64,000 nt of DNA from Metaphire vulgaris (lineage: Eukaryota > Annelida > Clitellata > Crassiclitellata > Megascolecidae). This document shows positions 54,837-64,000 of this stretch, one piece after another; within the stretch, counting starts at the first letter, position 1, and every line of letters starts with the position of its first letter. Below the pieces are notes generated by a model. That model worked only from the letters and a program-made list of their open reading frames with translations, did not search any database and had not been told where the DNA came from. The position numbers and the translations under genes are program-made. The DNA lies in NCBI GenBank assembly GCA_018105865.1, contig CM030851.1, positions 10,221,328-10,285,327 on the forward strand. The letters are read 5' to 3'.

Positions 54837-55789
54837 GTTCTGTTCATTTATTGCATCACTGTTTTGCCAGCAGGAGGCTACTTTGTGTGCCATTTTAGTG
54901 TTCAACTGTAACCCACCAGCCTTTTAAAGCTTCAAATAATATAATGCATGAATCTGTCTTAATCATATTATTGCTCTGTGATTCTGCTGTGTAGTTAAGT
55001 GTATAGACGTGGTAACAAATTTCTTTGCTCACATATATTCAGGTTTACACAATTTAATTTTCCATTGTAGCCGCAGCTTAATATTTTAAGTATTTTAAGC
55101 TATTTAAGCTAAGGAGTATTTTAAGCTATTTATTATTAAAAGTTTAATTTAGATATTAACTGTATTGCTAGCTTATGGAGAAATATTGACTGGTAATTAA
55201 TTTACATAGATTAAATTCAATTGAGCAAATGGATATCAGATGCAATTGAGTGAGAGATGTAATTGTAATGAGTGAAAATAAGTTTTTCTTACTTTGACTT
55301 ACTGACTTAATTGCAAGGCAATGCAAGTAGGTGGTCATAAAGCCTCATTAAATATATTGTTTCTTGATTTATTAGTATTTTTGAAGAAGCTGCATTGTTT
55401 GAAAATTTAAGAACAATTCTAAATATGTGACTCCTCACACAGCTCAGGTTTTCATGCCTTTGTTATTTATTTTGACTTGCGAATAGTGTGACCAAGAAAA
55501 GAGAAATTGAGTCATGCAAAAGTGAAAATTAGCAGCAGTAATGAGAGCTGCCAGATAACATAGGGATTCTTTGTAATAATCAGAAGATTGAGACTGCTAG
55601 AAAGCCGTGGTATAAGGACAAAAGGCACGCATTAGTGTGTGCGAGTGAATATTTGTGCATGTGGTATAATTATGTAATTGGTTTAGTACCTGCAGACATT
55701 TGAGAGGAAGCACATATTTAGTCACATTTAGGTTTGCATTCAATATAGTCTGTTTTTTTGTATAATTTACTTATCTATCTTTATATGCA

Positions 55790-56640
55790 GTTACTGTGTT
55801 TGACAATCTTTTTGGACACTGATTTGGAGAGACAGAAGACTGATAGAAACCTATACTTGGCTTGGACAGTCAGTGAAGGTGAGAATGAGGGAGAACTGAG
55901 TGAATCGTGTATGATTGGGAGAGGAGTAAGGCAGGGATGTCCACTGTCACCGCTGTTGTTTAACATATACATTTAGTACAAGAGGCGATGGAGAATACAG
56001 ATAAGGGAGTAAAAGTCGGAGGAGTACTACTAGGATGATTCACCATGCATAAAATCAAAACTTCAATAAATAAATAAATAAATAAAAAGTATGGAATGAG
56101 AATCAATACAAAAAGACTAATTGTAATTTAAAAAGAAGGAATGAGTAGACATAAAGGTTTACGGACAGATCATTTGAAGTGAAGGAATTTAGCTATCTAG
56201 GAAGTCTGATAACAACCGATGCCAGATGCAATAAAGAGATAAGAAAAACGGGCTAGTCAAATTTTTACAAGAGTTTGCAAAGTAAACAAAACTAAACCTA
56301 AAAAGAGATTGGTAAAAACATTGATATGGAGTGTGGCGTTGTATGGGCGGAGACGTGGACAATGAGAAAGGAAGATATAAAACGATTAGAGGCTTTTTGA
56401 AATGTGGATTTGGAGGAAAATGCTAAAAGTAAAATTTAAGACAAACGAGGAAGTCATGAAGGAGATAGAAGAAGAAAGAAGCCTTAGATACAATCCGGAA
56501 AAGGCAGAGAAATCAACATGTCCCCGGCACCTCTTTACTAAACAATTTCAAATTGGAGGGAAAGAAATTTCATTTAAAGATGATGTTGGAGTGGATGATG
56601 AATAAATATATCAGGAACTCAAATCAATCGATGTTAGAAA
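55790..56640 (+). mobile_element. RTE-like LINE fragment, multiply broken
   Basis: One frame reads MIGRGVRQGCPLSPLLFNIY (RT motif). Others read EVKEFSYLGSLITTDARC, ETWTMRKEDIKRLEAF and MWIWRKML, and it ends DDVGVDDE plus stop. Several stops and frameshifts separate the pieces. It shares its C-terminus with the minus-strand fragment at 27230-27690. Confidence 0.85.
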
Positions 56641-56867
56641 CTGGTTTATGAAACTTATACAAATTGAATACCATATTTCTCAAATCCCCGAGTAATTTTT
56701 CAAACTTATCTTAAATTTCATTTCAGTTCACTTGCTTGTCTATGTAGATATACTAAATCAATGTTATTGGGTTATAAACTTAACCGTAGCTTATTCTAAC
56801 AGTTTTCAAACTTATCTGTTATTCTGAATTCTAACTCATGTGCTATTCTGAACATGTAGGAACTACT

Positions 56868-56985
56868 TTATACTTTACTGGAAATACTTTATACTTTACT
56901 GGAAATACTTTATACTTTATGCTTTACTGGAAATACTTTATACTTTACTGGAAATACTTTATACTTTACTGGATACTTTATTAGA
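56868..56985. repeat. 21-bp minisatellite
   Basis: Five to six units of GGAAATACTTTATACTTTAC plus T, one with an inserted TTATGC. Confidence 0.9.
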
Positions 56986-57119
56986 TATTTAAAAGACATT
57001 TCATTTGGCTTGTATTAGAGCTTATGTTTTGAGACCCATATTAGAGGATCTACCTACCGTTACTAGTTACTGGATAATAATTTTAGAGTATTTGCTAAGC
57101 GGGTGCTTTTGCCAATTGT

Positions 57120-57600
57120 CGAAATCATCATCGTCATCCAGCTCCATGGGTGCTGTACCCGTAGGTGTCGACAGCCTGAATCACAATTTGTCTCCATCTT
57201 TCTCGGTCCTGCGTCACTCTGATCAGTGTGTGCAGCTCCGCATTCCCCCATTCTTCGATATCATCCAACCAGTCTCTTCTCGGTCTCCCTCTTCCATTTT
57301 CTCCATTCATTGTTCCCAGCATGATCTTCTTCACCAGTCTATTGTCTTTCATCCCTTCACCAGTCTATTGTCTTTCATCCTGCATCTGTGCCCAAAGAAG
57401 TTCATTTTTCTCTGTATCAGTATTTGCATAATGTTTGTTTTGTTCTTAATTCTTTCATGTATCGTTGTGTTCTTTATTTTCTGTTGCCATCTGATGTTCA
57501 AAATTCTCCTATAGCATTTCATTTCAAAGGCTAGTAGTCGGTCTTTGTCCCTCTTCTTTATGGTCCAGGTTTCAGAAATAGTTTAGTAAAAATGTTTGAA
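57120..57600 (-). mobile_element. LINE C-terminal fragment
   Basis: The minus frame reads GRGRPRRDWLDDIEEWGNAE, then RVTQDRERWRQIV, the usual C-terminal block of endonuclease/reverse transcriptase LINEs. Upstream pieces (RMKDNRLVKKIMLG) continue toward 57600 with frameshifts. Confidence 0.8.
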
Positions 57601-57817
57601 ATTTTTATTCATGAAATTGTCAGTCAGTGTAGACTGTAGAGTAAACAAGTTTATGCATAAACATTGAATGGTATTCACAGATTAAAGTTTTGCATTAGTG
57701 CTTGTTAGAGGAGGAAGATAATTTGCTCCAAAGTTGAAATGACAAACTGATATGTCTGTGCACTCTGTATTAAATTATAATCTGACACATCAGATATGTA
57801 CACTGTGTGTGTGTGTG

Positions 57818-58173
57818 CAGTGTTTATTCTAGGCCATTTTTGGGGGGATTTTCCCCAAAGTTTGAAACCCCCCCTAAAAAAAAATTCTATATGTTGCATT
57901 GGGGGATGGAAATTTTGCCCCCAAAAGTGTGACGAAAGGGGGTTTTTATATTGGAGAGGGGAAAAGAGAAGGATATGACCATATATAAGAGTATTTGAAA
58001 GAAAAGGAAGGTTGTGATGATCTTTTTTTTTGCGCATCACCACATTCGAGAAAAAAATTATATAAGGATGACCTTTTTTTTGCTCGTCAAGGCTTTTGGG
58101 CAGACAAACCTTCTTCCCCCAAACATTTCAAACTCCCCCTCCCCCAATGTCAAGGTGGCTAGAATAAACACTG
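57818..58173. mobile_element. hAT-like MITE, CAGTGTTTATTCTAG family
   Basis: Ends CAGTGTTTATTCTAGGCC and GGCTAGAATAAACACTG, inserted in a TG run that hides the target duplication. The interior has GATGACCTTTTTTTTGCTCG, the reverse of the motif in 9377 and 14485. Confidence 0.8.
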
Positions 58174-58179
58174 GTGTGT

Positions 58180-59185
58180 GTGTGTATTGTAAATAATTTG
58201 CAATGTGCAATTGCCCAGTAGTTCTACTTACCAGCCAAGAAATAAGCATCCTGAATGTTATTGTCTGAGTTGTAGAATGCATTAAATGATGTGCCTTTCT
58301 GGTCTGACTTTGGTTTTCCAGTTAGATATTGAATTGTGAGTGGTACTCATATAAAATGCCGGCTTAATTAATCCAGAATATTTTACTGCATGTTTCGGAT
58401 CTCAGGTTTGTCTGAAAGAATAAAACTAACATCAGACATGATGCTGATAAGAATAAGGATTTCTTTCATTTTTATAAATGACATTTCTGCTGGTTAAGTT
58501 TAGCTACTAGAGAATCGATGCGATTTACGATGGAGGCTGTCGTTTGATTTGAAAATGTACAAAAGCTTCAATTTGAGCCTTTTGGCTGGGTGTATAATAA
58601 AGCGTATGTAAATTGATTTGGACAGTATTTGTCTAATATTCAAATTAAATTTTATTGATGTATTATGCTGTGCTAATCACAATATATGGATTTGGATTGC
58701 AGTTATGAGTTGAAACCACTCAGTAATCACTTGCCTAATAAGCTCATTTGATCATTTTGTCTTTCTACTTGCATACTGGTCTTGCTATCTCATCTTTTAC
58801 TTACTGTTTAGAAAATATCAAACGAAGGATTGAGTAGTCGTACTGATTTGTAGGCAATTGTGTGATAAAGGAGAACATTTATACTAATTCACAATTGTTC
58901 AATTTTTGTGTTTGATAGGATTATATGAAGAAATGTTAACTCTGTCAATACTCTGCATCAGTTGTAACTTATGGTCTGTGAAATGTATTTATTCTTCCAT
59001 TGGTATGTCGTATTCCAGTAATGGTGTTTAAACTGCATTGTATTAATGGGATATTTTCCAGATTTGTATATGCCTATTCTGTTATCTTTTATTTTCTGAA
59101 ATTTCTGTTTCCATAGCAATTTCATTACAATGAAGGATGTAGATATATGTAATATATGTATAAATATAATATGTAAATGAATGTA
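58180..59185. other. AT-rich intergenic sequence
   Basis: No coding frame, RNA gene or repeat boundary was recognised. Confidence 0.5.
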
Positions 59186-59189
59186 AATT

Positions 59190-59305
59190 TAAGCCACTAA
59201 CTTTACCTGCTTCTTATTCAGATTGGATTTGGTACGCCATCAGCAGATGCCCTGAACATTACTGTAGTGGCACCATATAAGGTTTTTGATTGATTGATTG
59301 ATTGA
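59190..59305 (+). mobile_element. SINE-like retroposon with (GATT)n tail
   Basis: TTCAGATTGGATTTGGTACG, then AGTGGCACCATATAAGGTTT, ends in TGATTGATTGATTG. It is a third, shorter copy of the family at 29590 and 30150. Confidence 0.5.
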
Positions 59306-59499
59306 CAAGTTTCTTAAATATCATATGTTTACATAGATTGAAATATTTTGTCTCATTCAACATTTTGCTTAATTTCAATAAAATCATCATTTGACTACAT
59401 TGTTGAATTTGATTTGGTGTTCATGGAGGGCGCCATAAGTCAAATATTGGGTGGGCCAACGTGGCCTGTTTGAAATTGGACAATGCAAGGACTAGTGCT

Positions 59500-60645
59500 A
59501 CAGTAGGCTATAGATATGCAAAAATTCAGAAGAGTGATGAAACAAATTAAAACCACATATTCTTGTGTCCCCATCTTTGCTGTGTCAAACCGTACTAGAA
59601 TTGTCAATATATTCTGTCTCAATTTTTTTCTAGAGCTTTCAAATGCCACAAAAAAATATTGAGCCATTTGAAACAACACTAAACAAAGTCTTTCAGAAAT
59701 CTATTCTCTGTCAAATTTTAAAAATCAACCACAAAAAAGATTATAAAATTGATACCTGGTTTCTTCTATTACAGGTTTTATAGACTACAAAAATATTAAA
59801 ATTGATACCCTGATTGAAACGGACAATTAAAAATGGTGTTAAGCAGTGTTTTATCCAAACTTCAGGCCTGATGGAACAAATTAAAACCACATTTCTTGTG
59901 GATAAATCTTTGCTGTTGGAGAAAAGACAACAGTTCAATCAAAATTTTTGTAGTGCTGGGAATTTTAGGGGAAAATAATGAGGTTTTGAAACAACACTAT
60001 ACAAAGGCTTTCTGAAATCTATTCACTGTCAGGTTTTAAGGACCACAAAAATATTATAAAATTGATACCTAGTTGCTGGCATAAGAGGGCTATAGATATG
60101 CAAAAATTCAGAAGAGTGACTAGAACCGCATTAAAATTAACCCTGTTAAGAGATGTGTTTTATCCAGACTCCATCCTTGGGGGAGAACAGAACTTTCGAA
60201 AATAAATTATAGACTTGCTTGGAGGAAAAGACACAGTTCAATGCAAATTTGTTGTCAATAGACATGGAATTTTATCCGAGTAACATATTTCACGGGGTAA
60301 AATTTTCCAAGTAAGCCATTAAAAAATTGTCATGAATAATAAAATTATCTGATCAAAAGACCTGCTGGCATAAGAGATACACGGTGGTTCTCGCATTGGA
60401 GGGTGGACTAGAACCTCATTCACCATTAACCTTTGCATTATTAGATGTATTATATTTAATCAGCAGAACGGACGCTCTGATTTGGGGCGTCACATTTGTG
60501 CTAATTTGTTGCTCCAATAGACATGGAATTTTTGCCAATATTTCACGGGTTAGATTTTTCCGCCCTAAAGCCATTAAAAAATTGATGATGTCGAATAATT
60601 TGAAATTATCTTTAACTCAAAAGACCTACTGACAAGCAAAAAAAG
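59500..60645. repeat. Complex diverged tandem array
   Basis: Repeated blocks include GAAACAACACTAAACAAAG (59669, 59986), TAGATATGCAAAAATTCAGA (59511, 60093), AGACATGGAATTTT (60262, 60519) and AAGCCATTAAAAAATTG (60313, 60569). Offsets of about 257-580 bp point to nested duplications. No coding potential was seen. Confidence 0.7.
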
Positions 60646-61229
60646 GTTCTCAGCTTTTTCGCAAACTTGAACCTCATGTCCAGGTCGAACCTTTTGTTAA
60701 AAACATTATATTATATTTAATAAGGAGAAACAGCTACAGTTAGACTCTGCATTAGCATATTAAAGTATGGCCAAAAGAACGTGCTCGGTCATCCTTACTA
60801 TTTAATCTGGACCATGGTGGTGTCAGACCAGTGGACTGAGTGGAGGGCAAGATAGCTACTTACCCAGTTCCTCCTTGCTATTTAAACTGCAGTCAAGTCA
60901 GTAATGATTCATTAATGAGGAATTCTCTTCACCCCCTCCCTCCACCCCTCCTACAAACACCAACAACACTGGTTGGGACACGGGGTTTAGTGTCCTCATT
61001 CATTTATTAAAATCAATAGAAGTTTACAGATGATATTACCTCTGATGGAGGACGACACATAAAGAATAAGATTCAAGATTCATTGAGTTGTCGAGGGCCC
61101 AACGAGTCTATTGCTGGTGAAGGGACATTATTAGGTTAGTTTATTGTGGTTCTTCTCACACAGGTCCGGCCCCACTGAACCACTCTAAACCCTGCTGTCA
61201 TTTACTATACCTGGCTGAACTGGCCCTGG

Positions 61230-61470
61230 CCAATAGGCGCACGATATATTAATAGCAGGCGTTTGCTACCTGTACAACCTGTACGGTCAGTGGCGATTTG
61301 GTGAACGAAGCTGTGTTTGAAATAATAATTTAAAAATAAATCGAACACTTTTTAGTACCGGCGTCGCAGAATTAAAAGTTCGTTCGAAGTGTCTGTGTTG
61401 CTTGGGATTAATATTTCCCCAAGTTGTGGCGGATCAACGTAATTGCTGTACATTCTAATTCGTGTCAAAG
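61230..61470 (+). promoter_or_regulatory. Promoter-like block and untranslated first exon of a gene to the right
   Basis: CCAAT at 61230, a TATA-like GATATATTA at 61243, then about 200 nt with raised CpG and no ATG, ending CAAAG|GTATGT at 61470. This looks like a 5' UTR exon with a consensus donor. No coding exon follows inside the window. Confidence 0.4.
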
Positions 61471-63100
61471 GTATGTCTCTTGAGTTACTCGGGCCTACAT
61501 GTAGGTCATGCTTCTAGTCGTAAGGTGAATGTATACACATTCATGTGCTCGAAAGACTGGTAATTATAATAAATGTGTGAGTGTGTCTGTTTGTTTGTTT
61601 GGCCGTTGTTGTGATAATCACCACTATAACTGTACAATGTACTGTGATCCTTGATTAATGGGGGTGATCGTGTAGATTGTAGAAGTAGATTAATCCAGGA
61701 TTCCTACCCTCTTGATGTGCCCATTGGAGTTGCTGTTTCCCTTGGCAGCCTCATGATTTTCTATAAATTTGAAAAAGTTAATTGGATTTGATGATAGGAA
61801 CTGACACTGCGAATTAAAACATCATTATTTCTCGTATCTTCAACTGCCGCCAGGCTTATAAGCCGTGCTTTTGCTTTCTGATTAACTGTTAAGTGACCTC
61901 CGTGGGATAGGATATGCGCTTCAGAATTCCTGTAACAATCAGTAGAAGTTTCCAGATGATAGGCCTATTACCAGTGGCATATCCAGGATTCCAGAATAGG
62001 GGGCACATCGACTCCTTTCTTGCATTCTCCCTCGATGTCATAATATCATTCTACCTACCCCTTCCAACTACTGTTTTGCACTGGCTCCAACTGTTTTGCA
62101 CCAGTACCAAGACTGGTCCCAGCCTGAATAGGAGGACCAGGCTATGTTGATAGATATTACTCTAAAATATTCAATGTGCAGTGACAGTTAATGTCAATGA
62201 CAGCTAATGACAATCTACAGTTAATGTCACATTACACGTATTTCATGACCCACCCTCCAGTTAATGTGGGAGAATGGTTTCTACTTTGCAACTTCAGAGC
62301 CAGTTTCCATATGCGCATTACAGTCACACACCACCGTTTTTTTATTTTGTGGGAGATAGGTCTTCCAGTTCCACCATTGGTGGATATCACTGCACTTATT
62401 TATGGCTTTGTGCCTTGAAAAAGAAAATCTAGGTGGGATCATATGAACTATTTTGGCTGTGATCACCACTACTGGTACTCATACTACAAGTTGTACAGAA
62501 TGTAATGTAACACAATATTTGTATAGTGCCTCTTTTGAATAATCAGTGAGAATATGCATGCATGCAAATGTTTCAGATCAGACCTACAAGTTCTCATCGA
62601 AGAGGCTGGCTTGCTGTGTGGTAGGCCATATAGCCTGGTGCAATCATGTCTTTTGAAATGAATGGCAATGGCAAGTCTGCACTTTGTGAGTGAACTGTCC
62701 TCCACATTTTCACCTAAAGCTATATAATCTATTAAGGCGAGACTTTTCAGCGTGAAAACATGGATTTATAACATAATTATTGCTAACTACATTCGGCCAT
62801 TGGTAGAGAGTAGCATAGATGTAATAAAGGTTTTTAACGTTTTTTATTTTTCCCATGTTTTTTACGTTTTTTACGTTTTTTTATTATTTTCCCAACGCTT
62901 TTTACATCTATGGAAAGTAGTTGCAAGTAAAGTGTCTGTATTAGTATTTAGTAGAAAGTAGCAGCAAAAGCTTTTATACTGCTTGAGGAAATTAGATAAG
63001 GAACATCATTTTCACGATGCAATGAAAATGCTTTCATGCAATGGTTGTAATCATCTTCTGGAATGTATTTGTTTTCTGGACATTGCTATGGATTCCAAGC
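61471..63100 (+). other. Probable first intron of a gene extending to the right
   Basis: Follows the GTATGT donor at 61471. Contains a MITE-like left end at 61973 and a TTTTTTACG-word repeat at 62838-62900. No coding exon was seen. Confidence 0.35.
61973..62115. mobile_element. Possible hAT-like MITE remnant
   Basis: CAGTGGCATATCCAGGATTCC followed by a GGGGG run resembles the left end of the CAGTGGCGTAGC family. No right end was found. Confidence 0.35.
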
Positions 63101-63104
63101 TATT

Positions 63105-63190
63105 GCCTGTGCCTCAATGACTCATCCGATAGAGAACCAGCTCCGCCTTAGATGAGCCATCAACTTCGGGTTCGATCCCCAGGCACTCAT
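63105..63190 (+). mobile_element. tRNA-derived SINE head or tRNA pseudogene
   Basis: GACTCATCCGATAGAG resembles the D arm TAGCTCAGTCGGTAGAG, and GGGTTCGATCCCC is a good T arm. The ends TGTGCCTC and CAGGCACT can pair. The anticodon arm is imperfect, so this is a SINE head and not a working tRNA. Confidence 0.55.
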
Positions 63191-63256
63191 GTGTCCATTG
63201 GCACAGAGTGAACCTTAAAAAGTGAACTTTTAAAAATGATTTTCATGACACTGTGG

Positions 63257-63448
63257 CAGTGGCGGCTCTAGGATTTGGCAAGTGGGGGGGCCGTTGGGGT
63301 GGCAACTTCTAATCATGGGGGGCCAACCATTTGTTGTTTAATGTATGTAGCATTAAGTATAGGGTCCCAACTGGGGGGGCCACTGGGGGGGCCAGGCTCT
63401 CAATAGGGGGGCACGGGCCCCCCTGGCCCCCCCGTGGAGCCGCCACTG
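63257..63448. mobile_element. hAT-like MITE, CAGTGGCGGCTCC family (youngest-looking)
   Basis: Ends CAGTGGCGGCTCTAGG and CGTGGAGCCGCCACTG, with a perfect 8-bp target duplication CACTGTGG. The interior includes GGCCGTTGGGGTGGCAACTT and ATTTGTTGTTTAATGTATGT, shared with 2825 and 51684. Confidence 0.9.
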
Positions 63449-63558
63449 CACTGTGGACCAGTAGTGTATTGGGTCACAAAATGAGGCCCTGCAAATGGCT
63501 GACTTTGGAGCCCCATCAGTTGCAGTTGTAGTATTTATGCTCAAGTTTGTTAATATTA

Positions 63559-63637
63559 TTAACCCCTTAATTGTGTATTTAACTGTAACTCAATGTAAAT
63601 GGACGGATATATCCGGGGTCCCCAGTTAAGGGGTTAA
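63559..63637. mobile_element. TTAA-flanked hairpin MITE
   Basis: TTAACCCCTTAATTGTG to CCCAGTTAAGGGGTTAA, with the interior of the 23652 type (TAACTCAATGTAAATGGACG) and inner CGGATATATCCG. Confidence 0.83.
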
Positions 63638-63764
63638 GCTTTGTCTTAGTTGTGATATGCTTCATTAGACAAACTAATATAGTATGACAAGTTACTGAAG
63701 CAGTAGGTAATATGCATGCTGTTTAGGAGCCCATAAAATTCATTTACCCTCAAAGGGCCCTGGA

Positions 63765-63865
63765 AATTTTCCATGTCACTATATGGCAGTACACCTCTGC
63801 TTTAGACTGATAACAAGTGCATTAGTATCAGGGCGCTATATAAATTGAAATTGAAGACTACATGG
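63765..63865 (+). mobile_element. LINE-type 3' tail fragment
   Basis: GGGCGCTATATAAATTGAAA followed by TTGAAG is the usual L2/CR1-like 3' end with a short tail repeat. Only about 100 nt can be recognised. Confidence 0.45.
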
Positions 63866-64000
63866 ATATTGCTTTGAAGGAATGATAGATCAACCAGGAC
63901 AAGCCAATGGCCTGACTGATGATTTTGAGTTGATGATTGAGTTGATGATTTTGAATTAATTAAAGAATTGTTTATATACTGTGAATATTCGTATCCATTG

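Larger units (their letters stand above)
52562..55785. other. Intergenic downstream of the tamalin-like gene
   Basis: AT-rich. Contains the MITEs at 53658 and 54666 and one AAT-linked motif. No gene was recognised. Confidence 0.5.

Noticed and set aside
63105..63190. Functional tRNA gene
   Set aside because: T and D arms are good but the anticodon arm does not fold correctly and the acceptor stem has mismatches. A SINE head fits better.

Overview
The window is nuclear DNA from an animal. It is AT-rich and intron-rich, and it is crowded with trinucleotide microsatellites, short inverted-repeat transposons (MITEs) and 5'-truncated non-LTR retrotransposons. Two genes could be reconstructed, and both belong to animal-specific families. 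The repeat content (L2/CR1-like and RTE-like LINE pieces, tRNA-derived SINEs, many hAT-like and TTAA-type MITEs) suggests a marine invertebrate, possibly a deuterostome. The species cannot be fixed from the sequence alone.

Layout. 1-19.4 kb has no gene I can name. It holds pyrimidine-rich and triplet microsatellites, CpG-rich promoter-like patches near 0.4, 3.8-4.3 and 6.2 kb, a cluster of hAT-like MITEs, and one coding-looking terminal exon near 11.0-11.24 kb. 19.5-30.8 kb, minus strand, is a complete 16-exon alpha-catulin (CTNNAL1) gene encoding 772 residues, with every exon phase joined. 31.5-51.4 kb, plus strand, is a seven-exon tamalin/CYTIP-type PDZ scaffold gene encoding 635 residues if the proposed first exon is right. 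The two genes are head to head, with about 0.74 kb between their start codons. 51.4-61.2 kb is intergenic, with LINE fragments, MITEs and two diverged tandem arrays. Near 61.2-61.5 kb there is a promoter-like block followed by an ATG-free exon with a good splice donor, probably the 5' UTR of a gene that continues to the right.

Function, from family knowledge. Alpha-catulin is a cytosolic vinculin/alpha-catenin-family scaffold linked to Rho-GEF signalling and the dystrobrevin complex. Tamalin/CYTIP proteins use one PDZ domain plus a coiled coil that binds cytohesin Arf-GEFs, and end in a PDZ ligand. Both are membrane-cortex adaptors, but nothing here proves that they act together.

Most notable non-genic structure: (1) about 15 short hairpin elements flanked by TTAA, whose inner hairpin stays base-paired although its sequence changes between copies; (2) about 19 hAT-like MITEs, many with intact 8-bp target duplications; (3) an ~800-bp diverged direct repeat spanning tamalin exon 2, whose upstream copy is CpG-rich and interrupts one of the TTAA elements; (4) a decayed duplicate of tamalin exon 5 just beyond exon 6; (5) mosaic triplet microsatellites whose unit changes by single substitutions along the array.
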